Assembly: GCA_965207915.1 (NCBI GenBank)
Contig: OZ242304.1
Span: 682,001 to 746,000 of the forward strand
DNA: 64,000 bases
Direction: 5' to 3'
From: VXNJ01 sp009840625
GTDB taxonomy: Bacteria > Chloroflexota > UBA11872 > VXNJ01
Shown: positions 18,023-26,129 of the stretch, piece by piece
How positions within the stretch are numbered: position 1 is the stretch's first letter
Layout of the letters: every line of letters starts with the position of its first letter
Translations under genes and position numbers: made by a program
The notes under the pieces: model-generated
Told to the model about the DNA's origin: nothing
The model's input: only the letters and a program-made list of their open reading frames with translations
Databases searched by the model: none

Positions 18023-18942
18023 GCCGGCCGGCTTCCGCGTGGCAGGGCGTAGTCACCAACGTGGCGCGCTCCCGCTGTTTGGCAGCAGTCGGGGACAACG
18101 AGGTCGAATTCCACGTGCCGGGCTCGATGATCAGGGACAACGGCGGCCGCAATCCGGTGCGGGTGGGGGACCGCGTCACGCTGGCGCTGCGGTCCGGAAC
18201 CCTGGTGCTGCAGAGAATCGAGGAACGGACCTCCGAGTTCCAGCGCACCCATTCCGAACAGGGGCGCAGCCCGCGGGCGGCGACCATCGCCGCCAACCTG
18301 GCGATGGCCGCGTTCGTTCTTCCCGCCACCGCCGAACGGCGTCACCTGCGCATGCTCGACCGCATGCTGGTTGGAGCTTGCTGGGCGGATATTCCGGCCC
18401 TGGTCTGCGTGAACAAATGGGACCTTGTGACCGATCCCGGAAACCTGCGGAACCGCCTGCGACCCTACCGCGACGAGGGTTGGCCGATCCGCTACACGAT
18501 CGCTCCGGCCGGCGACGGGGTGTCCGGGCTGCTGGATCTGCTCCCGCCCGGGCTCTCGGCCTTCATCGGACCCTCCGGGGCCGGCAAGACCACCTTGATC
18601 AGGGCCATTACCGGTCGGGCCGACCTGAAAACGCTCGGGGTCAATTCGCGCACCGGCAAGGGTCGCCACGTGACCACCGCGGTCTCGGCGTACCAGGTCG
18701 ACGCGGACCGCTGGGTGGTCGACGCCCCGGGACTGAAGACGTTCGGAGTCGCGCAGGCCCCGCAGGAAATGGTCTTGGCGGCGTTCCCTGAAATCGAACG
18801 CGCCGCCGGCAGTTGCCGGCAGCGCTGGTGTGACCACGAGGACCGCGGCGGCTGCCGGGTGGCCGCTGACATCCGGTCCGGGGCCATCAGCCGCGAACGC
18901 TGGGCGAGCTACCGCCTACTCATCGCCGAAGCGGTCGGCTGA
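18019..18942 (+). CDS. rsgA: Ribosome small-subunit biogenesis GTPase RsgA
   Basis: Circularly permuted GTPase that helps finish 30S subunit assembly. An N-terminal OB-fold (about residues 8-75) is followed by the permuted motifs: NKWD (G4) comes first, then GPSGAGKTTLI (G1), then DAPGLKTFG (G3). The C-terminal zinc knuckle is seen as CRQRWCDHEDRGGC. Coupled to the upstream Agl23-like gene by ATGA. Its 3' end overlaps the convergent pnp gene by 27 bases. Confidence 0.95.
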   Translation: MSRPASAWQGVVTNVARSRCLAAVGDNEVEFHVPGSMIRDNGGRNPVRVGDRVTLALRSGTLVLQRIEERTSEFQRTHSEQGRSPRAATIAANLAMAAFVLPATAERRHLRMLDRMLVGACWADIPALVCVNKWDLVTDPGNLRNRLRPYRDEGWPIRYTIAPAGDGVSGLLDLLPPGLSAFIGPSGAGKTTLIRAITGRADLKTLGVNSRTGKGRHVTTAVSAYQVDADRWVVDAPGLKTFGVAQAPQEMVLAAFPEIERAAGSCRQRWCDHEDRGGCRVAADIRSGAISRERWASYRLLIAEAVG

Positions 18943-19788
18943 TTCCTTCACCAGACGGCGCGCAACCGAGTCCAGGATGTGCCCGACCGATGATGCGGCG
19001 CGGGTGGCGGCCGCCACAACTTCCTGGTGTTCGTCGGCGGCGAACACCTCCCCGGAGGCGTTGGTGATCGTCGAAAGGGCCAGCACGCGCACTCCGCAGT
19101 GCCTGGCCAACAGCGCCTCGGCGGCGGTGCTCATCCCCACCGCATCGGCCCCCATCCGGCCGAGTGCTCGGGCCTCGGCGCCGGTTTCGTAAGTGGGCCC
19201 TGCTACCTGGCAGTAGATTCCCGAGTGGACCGTCGTCTCGATCTCCGCAGCGGCTTCGCCGGCCCAAACGTACAGCTGCGAATCGTAGCAGTCGGCGGTG
19301 GTTAGGAATCGCGGCCCGGGGTCCTGGTTGGGGCCGGCCAAGGGGTTGGGGCCGGTCAGCGCCGGCAGGCAGATGTGGTCGCGCACGATCATCAGGTCAC
19401 CTGCCCGGTAGGCCGGGTTGAGCGATCCGGCGGCGTTGCTGAGCAGCAGGGCCTCGATGCCGCAGGCGCACAGCGCCCGCACCCAGGCAGCTACCGGTTC
19501 GAAACTGGCCGATTCGTAGAAGTGCACCCGGCCCTGCAGGATTAGGGCGCACTCGCCGGCGATTTCCACGCCGAGCACGCGCCCGGCGTGGCCCTCCACG
19601 GTCGCCGCCGGCATCCCCGGCAAATCGCGGAAGGGAGTCGAGCTCAACGCCGGCCAGCGCGCGGATACGGCGCCCAGACCCGAACCCAGGACGATCGCCA
19701 GGCGCGGCCTGGTCGGCAGCTGTTGGAGGATCCCGGCGGCGGCGGCCTGGGCCGACGCCGGCATGTCAAGGCGAGGCCTGAGCGCCAT
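18916..19788 (-). CDS. pnp: Purine nucleoside phosphorylase
   Basis: Trimeric-type purine nucleoside phosphorylase (PunA/PNP class), cleaving inosine and guanosine with phosphate. Characteristic segments are LGSGLGA (phosphate loop), VEGHAGRVLG, GRVHFYE, LLSNAAGSLNP, and AGPTYETGAEARALGRMGADAVGMST. Note that 'pnp' here means the phosphorylase, not polynucleotide phosphorylase. The start ATG at 19788 shares its last base context with the recombinase stop (TGATG), so translation is coupled. An in-frame Met nine codons in is possible. The 3' end overlaps rsgA. Confidence 0.93.
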   Translation of the reverse strand: MALRPRLDMPASAQAAAAGILQQLPTRPRLAIVLGSGLGAVSARWPALSSTPFRDLPGMPAATVEGHAGRVLGVEIAGECALILQGRVHFYESASFEPVAAWVRALCACGIEALLLSNAAGSLNPAYRAGDLMIVRDHICLPALTGPNPLAGPNQDPGPRFLTTADCYDSQLYVWAGEAAAEIETTVHSGIYCQVAGPTYETGAEARALGRMGADAVGMSTAAEALLARHCGVRVLALSTITNASGEVFAADEHQEVVAAATRAASSVGHILDSVARRLVKESADRFGDE

Positions 19789-20699
19789 CAGGACCCGTGC
19801 AGACGGTCTCCGGACTTGGGGTCCTTGCGCGCCAACCGGCGGTACATCGTCGAAGCCGATGCGCTACTGTGGCCGAGACCTTCGCGGACATCGGATGCCG
19901 AAGCGGCGCGGGCGGCCAGATTCGTGGCGAACGTGTGGCGAATGGTTCGCGGCGAGACCCGCCGGTCCAGTCCGGCGCTTTTGACGACACGCTTGAATAT
20001 CAACCAGAACCCCTGGCGCGTGAGCCGTTCGCCGCGACGGTTAACGAATAGTGCCGGCTGCCCCTCGCCGGCTACCCGGCGACGCTGGCCGTGCATCCAC
20101 GAGCGCAACGCCTGCCCGACCCGCGGTCCGACCGGCTGGTCGCGCTGGGCGCGCGTGCCGCGGCCGCAGCAGACCTGGCCCGCGCGCAGATCGACGTCGG
20201 CAACGTCGAGCCTCACCAATTCGCTGGCGTGTACTCCGGTGCCGTAGAGGACTTCGAACATGGCCCGCTCACGCTGTCCGGCGAATTCGCCCGGACTGGC
20301 GGTGGCAGCCTCGATCAGACGGTCGATCTCTTCCGTGGCCAGCACCGAAGGCGGGGATTGCCGCTGCCAGGAGCGGGTCAGGTCGTCGGTCGGGTTTTCG
20401 GCCACGCGCCCCCGCTCCTGCAGGAAGCGGTAAAGAGCCCGAACCGAGGCGATCTTGCGGGACTGTGTGGACATGGCGTAACCACGCCCGGCAAGCATCT
20501 CGCAGTACCGGTCGACGTCCGCCTTGGCTATTGCCCAGTCGCGGCGGCCGGATTCAAGCAGGTGCTCGACGAACTGCTGGGCGTCGGCCGCATAGGCCGA
20601 GACGGTGTTTGCCGAAAGGTCGCGTTCCGCGGACAGGTGGCGGAGGAAATCGGCTACGTCAGCCGCCAACCTCGGCGCCGCGCCCCGCTCTTGCACCAT
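19788..20699 (-). CDS. Xer-like tyrosine recombinase with altered active site
   Basis: Tyrosine recombinase of the XerC/XerD type in length (303 residues) and layout: an N-terminal SAM-like DNA-binding domain (ERDLSANTVSAYAADAQQF) and a C-terminal catalytic domain. The nucleophile is probably Tyr286 (ASTMYRRL), with Arg254 (RTIRHTF) and His277 (LGHSS) present. However, the first catalytic arginine is His157 (GTGVHASEL instead of GxRxSEL), the beta-hairpin lysines are Arg180/Arg183, and the HxxR histidine is Arg251. Three catalytic positions are therefore changed. It may be a non-catalytic DNA-binding paralogue; no dif-like site was found beside it. Its stop overlaps the pnp start. Confidence 0.8.
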   Translation of the reverse strand: MVQERGAAPRLAADVADFLRHLSAERDLSANTVSAYAADAQQFVEHLLESGRRDWAIAKADVDRYCEMLAGRGYAMSTQSRKIASVRALYRFLQERGRVAENPTDDLTRSWQRQSPPSVLATEEIDRLIEAATASPGEFAGQRERAMFEVLYGTGVHASELVRLDVADVDLRAGQVCCGRGTRAQRDQPVGPRVGQALRSWMHGQRRRVAGEGQPALFVNRRGERLTRQGFWLIFKRVVKSAGLDRRVSPRTIRHTFATNLAARAASASDVREGLGHSSASASTMYRRLARKDPKSGDRLHGS

Positions 20700-20714
20700 C
20701 GCCGCTGGCGGCGG

Positions 20715-21353
20715 TCAGAGGTCTTCCACCAGGATCACCCGCGCCGGGGCGCCGTCGCCGCGGGCGATCTTGAGCGGCAGACAGAAGAGGTTGTAGTGCC
20801 CCGGAATGATGTTGGCCAGGTCCAGGCCCTCGGCTATCGCCAAGCGGTTACCGAGGATCACGCGGTGGGTATCAAACCGTTTCGAGTCCATCGGCTCGAT
20901 AGACAGGTAGTCGATACCGACGACCTTTACGCCGCGATCCACGATCCAGCGGGCCCCGCCCGGCATCAGGGCCGAGTACTGCGACTGATATTCGGGTTGC
21001 TTTAGCAACTCCTTGGTGGAGTTGGAAGTCTTGATCAGCAGCCGGCGCACCCCGGGAGGAATTCGGGCGGCCTCGAGGTGGTCGCGGCCGATTTCATCGA
21101 CGCCGAGGATCTCGGTCACGTAGGCCGGACCGCAAAGCATGTTCAGGTCCAGCCGGTCGACCGTCATGGTGCCGTCGAAAAAATGGGCCGGCGGGTCGAC
21201 GTGGGTGCCCGAGTGGGTTCCCATTCGCAGCGTGGATACGTTGCTGTTGGCGCCGTCCGTGATCCGGGTGGCCACCTCGACTTCGATCGAGGGTTCGTCG
21301 GGATGGGAGGGGGTGTCGCGGTCGAGCGGAACCGAAATGTCGTAGATGCGCGT
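20715..21353 (-). CDS. Cyclase-family metal hydrolase (kynurenine formamidase-like), start uncertain
   Basis: Cyclase family (KynB-like) hydrolase. The metal site THSGTHVDPPAHF is clear, as are GPAYVTEIL and VVGIDYLSIEPMDS. Conserved family sequence (TRIYDISVPLDRDTPSHPDEPSIEVEV) extends upstream of the first GTG (21275), so that GTG cannot be the true start. Upstream to the in-frame stop there is no ATG, GTG or TTG. AGGAG at 21365-21361 is seven bases before an ACG codon at 21353, which I use provisionally; ATC codons at 21359 and 21347 are alternatives. The product would be about 212 residues, typical for the family. Substrate unknown. Confidence 0.75.
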   Translation of the reverse strand, partial: TRIYDISVPLDRDTPSHPDEPSIEVEVATRITDGANSNVSTLRMGTHSGTHVDPPAHFFDGTMTVDRLDLNMLCGPAYVTEILGVDEIGRDHLEAARIPPGVRRLLIKTSNSTKELLKQPEYQSQYSALMPGGARWIVDRGVKVVGIDYLSIEPMDSKRFDTHRVILGNRLAIAEGLDLANIIPGHYNLFCLPLKIARGDGAPARVILVEDL

Positions 21354-21514
21354 TTTGATTCTCCTGGGCGGTTCGGTCGGCTCGAACCGGGCGCACCGCG
21401 CTGGGCTTGATGACAGCGGGCGGGGCGGCGGCGCGATCGAGTGAAACGGAGCCTATATATTTATGTTAATTCCGCCTTCCGCCGGTTTTTCGCGCCGCGA
21501 AACGCGAGGCTGAC

Positions 21515-22771
21515 TTGACCGCGATCGATCTGGCCTACGGGCGAGGACGCCTGCCCATCGAATTGCCCACCGGCGCGCGGACGATCAGGCCGCGCTTTCC
21601 CGCGCCGCTCAAAGATCCGCGGACAGCGCTCAGACTGGCGCTCGCCGACCCGCTGGGGGCCAGCCCGCTGGCCGATTGCGTAGGGCCGGAGGCGAGCCTG
21701 GCGATAGTTTTCTGCGACTACACCCGCCCGGCCCCGAGCCGTCTGTTGATCGAGGCGGTCCTGGAGGCCCTGCCGGCCAATCACCGCGGGCCGATCAAGC
21801 TGCTCAACGCGCTTGGCCTGCACCGGCCCAACACGGATGCGGAGCTGGCGGAGATGCTGGGACCGGAGCTGCTGGCCAGGTTTTCGGTGATTCAACCGGG
21901 CAGCGGCGGCGCCGACTACGTGGACGTGGGCGCCACTTCGACCGGACGGCCGGTGCGCCTTTGCCGCGATTACGTGGAGGCCGACCACCGGGTAACGACC
22001 GGCTTCGTCGAACCACACTTTTTCGCCGGCTTCTCCGGCGGGGCAAAGCTCACCCTGCCAGGGGTGGCCGCGCCCGAATCCATCCTGGCCAACCACGACG
22101 CCGAGATGATTGACCATCCCGAATCGACCTGGGGCAGCACCGCCGCCAACCCGATCTTCCGCGAGCAGCGCGAGGCGGCCGCGCTGTGCCCGCCGGATTT
22201 GATCCTCAACGTGGCCCTTGACGCGCAGAAAAAGATCACCGACGTTTTCTGCGGCGAACTGGTGGCCGCCCACGACCGGGCCTGTCGCCGGGTGGCCGCC
22301 AGTTCAATAGTCGCGGTCGACGAGCGGTTCGACCTGGTGATCAGTTCGAACAGCGGATTCCCGCTGGACCAGAACTTCTACCAGGCGGTAAAGGGCCTTT
22401 CAGCGGCGGCACGCATCGTCGCCCCGGGCGGAGACCTCGTGATCGCCAGCGAGTGCGCCGAGGGGCTCGGCCACGGTCATTTCGGCCGCTACATGGAGCG
22501 CGGACTGCGGCCCGCGGAGCTGCTTGCGAGCATCCGGTCGCAGCCCCGCCCGCTACCCGACCAGTGGCAGGCCCAGATCCTTGCCGACATTCAGACCCGC
22601 GCCCGGGTGCATGTTTTCAGTTCCGGCTTGGAGCCGGAAGTGGTGACCGCAACCGGCTGCCTGCCCTGCGGCGATATCGGGGCCCTTGCCCGCCGGCTGG
22701 CGGGAACGCGTCACGGTACGAAGATCGCGGTGCTGCCGGAAGGCCCGCTCACCATCGCCCAGGCGGCATAG
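21515..22771 (+). CDS. LarA-like nickel-pincer racemase family protein
   Basis: LarA family (lactate racemase-type, DUF2088) protein of 418 residues. Family hallmarks: ALGLHRP (residue equivalent to LarA His108), EPHFFAGFSGGAKLTLPGV (equivalents of His174 and Lys184) and ILANH (His200). These residues bind and react with the nickel-pincer cofactor. The larB, larC and larE genes that make the cofactor are not in the window, so cofactor supply is unknown. The substrate is probably a 2-hydroxyacid, but LarA homologues are diverse. Start TTG 21515, with GAGG upstream. Divergent from the cyclase gene across an AT-rich stretch (about 21450-21470) that probably holds promoters. Confidence 0.85.
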   Translation: MTAIDLAYGRGRLPIELPTGARTIRPRFPAPLKDPRTALRLALADPLGASPLADCVGPEASLAIVFCDYTRPAPSRLLIEAVLEALPANHRGPIKLLNALGLHRPNTDAELAEMLGPELLARFSVIQPGSGGADYVDVGATSTGRPVRLCRDYVEADHRVTTGFVEPHFFAGFSGGAKLTLPGVAAPESILANHDAEMIDHPESTWGSTAANPIFREQREAAALCPPDLILNVALDAQKKITDVFCGELVAAHDRACRRVAASSIVAVDERFDLVISSNSGFPLDQNFYQAVKGLSAAARIVAPGGDLVIASECAEGLGHGHFGRYMERGLRPAELLASIRSQPRPLPDQWQAQILADIQTRARVHVFSSGLEPEVVTATGCLPCGDIGALARRLAGTRHGTKIAVLPEGPLTIAQAA

Positions 22772-22797
22772 CCGCAACATAAACGAGCGCCCGCGCG

Positions 22798-22822
22798 CGG
22801 AGCGCTCCGAAATTTTTATAAT
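22798..22822 (+). promoter_or_regulatory. Candidate groESL promoter with adjoining palindrome
   Basis: TATAAT at 22817-22822 is a perfect -10 hexamer in an AT-rich patch about 100 bases before groES. Eight bases upstream is the 12-bp perfect palindrome CGGAGCGCTCCG (22798-22809), in the spacer position where a repressor could sit. No CIRCE element (TTAGCACTC-N9-GAGTGCTAA) is present. No good -35 hexamer was seen. Confidence 0.4.
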
Positions 22823-22921
22823 TTGCCCGGCCGCGGCGCGGCGGTATCGTCACGCCCTGAGCCAATCCGCACAAAATCCCGTGCCGACCGCACCCCGCCC
22901 CCGCGAAAAGGAATTCTGGCT

Positions 22922-23212
22922 ATGTCCGACATCAAACCGCTCGGTGACCGACTGCTGATCAAGCCGATCGAGCGTGAAGAGATGACCAGTTCGGGACTGG
23001 TGCTGCCTGACACCGCCAAGGAAAAGCCGATGGAAGGCGAGGTCGTGGCGGCCGGGCCGGGCGCCCGCAACGACAAGGGCGAGCGCGCCGAGCTCGATGT
23101 GAAGGTCGGCGACACCGTGCTGTTTGCCAAATACGCCGGGACCGAATTCAAGTCCGACGGCGTCGACTACCTCATCATCGCCGAGCGCGATGTCCTCGCG
23201 GTGGTCGGATAA
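22922..23212 (+). CDS. groES: Co-chaperonin GroES
   Basis: 10-kDa chaperonin capping the GroEL ring. The 96-residue product begins SDIKPLGDRLLIKPIE and contains the mobile-loop region (EEMTSSGLVLPD) and the DTVLFAKYAGTEFK segment. Start ATG 22922 is eight bases after AAAGGA; an in-frame opening upstream carries non-conserved sequence. groEL follows after 60 bases. Confidence 0.97.
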   Translation: MSDIKPLGDRLLIKPIEREEMTSSGLVLPDTAKEKPMEGEVVAAGPGARNDKGERAELDVKVGDTVLFAKYAGTEFKSDGVDYLIIAERDVLAVVG

Positions 23213-23272
23213 CCATTCGAACCCGCGCCCACCAAGCGTTAACTCAATAACAGACACAGGGATCCGTCCGCA

Positions 23273-24928
23273 ATGCCGCCCAAGGGCGTTAAGTTCTCCG
23301 ACGAAGCCCGTCGCGACCTGATCAAGGGCGTTGACCTGCTCGCCGACATCGTCGGTTCCACCTACGGACCACGTGGCCGCAATGTCATGTACGAGCGGTT
23401 CCAGTCGGCCGAGGTGACCAACGACGGCGACCAGATCGCCAAGCAGTTCGCCGAGTCGTACTCCGACCCGTACATGAACATCGGCGTCCAGATCGTCAAG
23501 GAAGCGGCGATGAAGACCGGCGAAGCGGTCGGCGACGGCACCACCAGTTCGGTGGTCCTGACCCAGTCGATCGCGCGCCAGGGGTTGCGCAACCTGGCCG
23601 CCGGAGCGAACGCGATGATCCTCAAGCGGGGCATTGACCGCGCCGCCAAGATGGCCCACGACCACGTACGATCGATCGCCCGGCCCGTGGCGAGCTCGGA
23701 AGATATCGAGCGGGTCGCCTCGATCGCGGCGAACGACCCCGAGATCGGCGAGTACATCGCCGAGGTAATGGAACGGGTCGGCAACGACGGCATGGTCCAG
23801 ATCGACGAGTCGCGCAGCGGCGTGGCGCTCTCCACCCGCTACGTTGAAGGCATGCAGCTGGACAAGGGCTGGGTCTCGCCCTATTTCGTCACCAACGCCG
23901 AGCGCATGGAAGCTTACCTGGACCGGCCGCGCGTGCTGCTGGCCGATTCGAAGATCTCCAGCGCCGGCGCGTTCGCTCCCTTCCTGGACAAGATTCTGGC
24001 GGCCGGAATTCGCAACCTGTTCATCGTGGCCACCAACATCGACGGCGATGCCCTGGCCCTGCTGATCATGAACAAGCTGCGCGGCAAGCTGAACGTGGCC
24101 GCGATCAAGGCGCCCTCCTACGGCGAACGGATGCGATCCATCCTGATGGACATAGGCGCGATGACCGGTGCGACCGTCTTTTCCGACCACGTCGGCTTTT
24201 CGTGGCAGGAATCCGACGTCAGCTGGCTCGGCCATGCCGACCGGGTGACCATCGGACGTCTGGCCACGATCCTGCTGGAAAGCCCCGGTCATGACGCGGC
24301 GGTGCAGGCCCGCGCCGAGCAGATTCGAACCCAGCTTGATGCCACCGAATCCGATTGGGACCGCGAAAAACTGGAAGAACGGCTGGCGCGCCTGACCGGC
24401 GGGGTCGGCATCATCTCCGTCGGAGCCGCCACCGAAGTGGAATTGCGCGAGCGCAAGACCCGCGCCGAAGACGGCGTATCGACTACCCGCGCGGCGGTCC
24501 ACGGTGGGATCGTGCCCGGCGGCGGCGCCTGCTACCTGCGGGCGGCCGAATCGATCGATCTTGAGCTGTTTCCGGAAGGCGACGAGCGCACCGGCGCCGC
24601 CATCGTGAAAAGGGCGCTGCACGGTCCCCTGCGACGCATCGCCGCCAACGCCGGCGCGGTTCCCTCGCTGGTAATCGATTCGGTGCTCTCTTCGGATGAC
24701 CCGTGGCACGGTTGGAATGCCGACAGCGACGAGTTCGGCGACCTGTACGAAATGGGGGTCGTCGACGCCGCCAACGTGGCCTGCATCGCCCTGGACAACG
24801 CCACCTCGGCCGGCACCATGCTGCTGACGACCGAGGCGATGGTCGCCGAGCTGCCGCAGCCGGCGGCCCCGGTATCTCCGGAGTCGATGGCCCGCGACAT
24901 GCACAACATGGGCGTCGACGGGTTCTAA
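23273..24928 (+). CDS. groEL: Chaperonin GroEL, divergent
   Basis: 60-kDa chaperonin, 551 residues. ATPase residues are conserved: TNDGD (Asp51), GDGTT (Asp88), the SVGAATEVELRERKTRAEDG segment and GIVPGGGACYLRA. The equatorial, intermediate and apical domains can all be followed, with RGIDRAAK and GYVSPYF-like WVSPYFVTN present. It is divergent: the N-terminal block around residues 55-70 (AKQFAESYSDPYMNIG) replaces the usual AKEIELED. The C-terminal GGM tail is absent; the protein ends NMGVDGF. It follows groES and is preceded by a short gap. Confidence 0.95.
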   Translation: MPPKGVKFSDEARRDLIKGVDLLADIVGSTYGPRGRNVMYERFQSAEVTNDGDQIAKQFAESYSDPYMNIGVQIVKEAAMKTGEAVGDGTTSSVVLTQSIARQGLRNLAAGANAMILKRGIDRAAKMAHDHVRSIARPVASSEDIERVASIAANDPEIGEYIAEVMERVGNDGMVQIDESRSGVALSTRYVEGMQLDKGWVSPYFVTNAERMEAYLDRPRVLLADSKISSAGAFAPFLDKILAAGIRNLFIVATNIDGDALALLIMNKLRGKLNVAAIKAPSYGERMRSILMDIGAMTGATVFSDHVGFSWQESDVSWLGHADRVTIGRLATILLESPGHDAAVQARAEQIRTQLDATESDWDREKLEERLARLTGGVGIISVGAATEVELRERKTRAEDGVSTTRAAVHGGIVPGGGACYLRAAESIDLELFPEGDERTGAAIVKRALHGPLRRIAANAGAVPSLVIDSVLSSDDPWHGWNADSDEFGDLYEMGVVDAANVACIALDNATSAGTMLLTTEAMVAELPQPAAPVSPESMARDMHNMGVDGF

Positions 24929-24959
24929 TTCGCCGGCCGCGGGCGCCTTAATACGTCCG

Positions 24960-26129
24960 ATGGCCAAACCGACCTACGACTTCGCGATCGTCGGCGCCGG
25001 CATAGCCGGGTCGTCGTGCGCCTATTACCTCGCCCGGGCCGGCCGGACCTGTCTGCTAATCGAAGCCGATGAGGTCGCCTCCGGCGCGTCCGGCTTCTCG
25101 GCCGGACTGATCACGCCGCCGATCGGATTGCGGCTCCAGCCGCCGCTGCGGGACCTGATGCTGGCCGCTTTCGATCTGCACCAGGAACTGCCGGACCAGT
25201 TACGGGGCGGTTCCGGCTCCGGATACGAACTCCGGCACGGTGGCAGCGTGCTGGTGGCTCCGGAGGAGGCCACGGCGTCGGCCTTGCAATCGCTGCTGGA
25301 CGACCCGGTCCCGCGGGGGCGCGGCGCCCGCTGGTTGGAACCTGGGCAGGTCGGGGAAGTTTGCCCCTGGCTCGACCAGCCGCAGGCCGGCGGAATTTAC
25401 GAACCGTCGGCCGGCAATCTGGACCCGGATCGCCTGACCCGTGCCATTTGCGCCGCGGCCCAACGCGCGGGCGCCCGGCTGACGATCGATTCGGTCGTTG
25501 CGCTGGAGCCGTCGGGCCTGGGATTCCTGGTGCGCGGATCGCGGGGTGATTACCGCGCCGGACAGGTGCTGCTGGCCGCCGGGCCCTGGACTGGCGCCCT
25601 GGCCGGTCAACTGGGGTTTGAGGATTCGGTTCACCCGCTCAAGGGTCAGATTCTGCGGCTGCGGCTGCCGCCTCCGCATTCCGCGGTCGGGTTCTCATGC
25701 CCGGACGGCAGCTATCTGGCGCCGCGCCCCGACGGGCAAGTCTGGATCGGCACGACCGAGGAGTCGGTCGGGTTCGACCGGTCAACGACCGACGCGGCGC
25801 GCGAATTGATCCTGGCCCGCGCCCGCCGCCTCTGCTCGCGCATCGAAGGGGCGGAGGTGCTCGCCCAGACGGCCTGCCTGCGACCGCTTTCCCGCGACGG
25901 ACTTCCCCTGATCGGCCCGGTTCCCGGTGTTCGCGGTGCCTGGATCTGCACGGGGCACGGGCGGACCGGGATGCTACTGGGACCGGTCAGCGCGCGCGAA
26001 CTCGTAAACCTCATACTGGGACGCGATACTGCGCTGTCGATGGCGCCGTTCGATCCGGCCCGGCTCGGCGCCGCCGGCGCGCCGGGTGGTCTTGAAGCAG
26101 GGGACCCCAATGACCACGGCAATTCCTGA
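24960..26129 (+). CDS. FAD-dependent amino-acid oxidase-family protein
   Basis: DAO/GlpO-type flavoprotein (389 residues). The N-terminal FAD-binding motif is FAIVGAGIAGSSCAYYLARAG with the acidic end of strand 2 in CLLIEADE. A second FAD-contact region is GQVLLAAGPWTGALAG, and the C-terminal motif WICTGHGRTGMLLGP closes the FAD fold. Members include D-amino-acid oxidase, glycine oxidase and sarcosine dehydrogenase; the substrate cannot be fixed here. The next gene, a PLP aminotransferase, overlaps its end by 20 bases, suggesting joint amino-acid breakdown. Confidence 0.85.
   Translation: MAKPTYDFAIVGAGIAGSSCAYYLARAGRTCLLIEADEVASGASGFSAGLITPPIGLRLQPPLRDLMLAAFDLHQELPDQLRGGSGSGYELRHGGSVLVAPEEATASALQSLLDDPVPRGRGARWLEPGQVGEVCPWLDQPQAGGIYEPSAGNLDPDRLTRAICAAAQRAGARLTIDSVVALEPSGLGFLVRGSRGDYRAGQVLLAAGPWTGALAGQLGFEDSVHPLKGQILRLRLPPPHSAVGFSCPDGSYLAPRPDGQVWIGTTEESVGFDRSTTDAARELILARARRLCSRIEGAEVLAQTACLRPLSRDGLPLIGPVPGVRGAWICTGHGRTGMLLGPVSARELVNLILGRDTALSMAPFDPARLGAAGAPGGLEAGDPNDHGNS

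Noticed and set aside
22772..22921. CIRCE heat-shock operator before groES
   Set aside because: No TTAGCACTC/GAGTGCTAA arms were found; only GC-rich palindromes are present.
22850..24967. 705-codon open frame antisense to groES-groEL
   Set aside because: GC-rich shadow; the plus strand encodes well-conserved chaperonin genes and the antisense product matches nothing.
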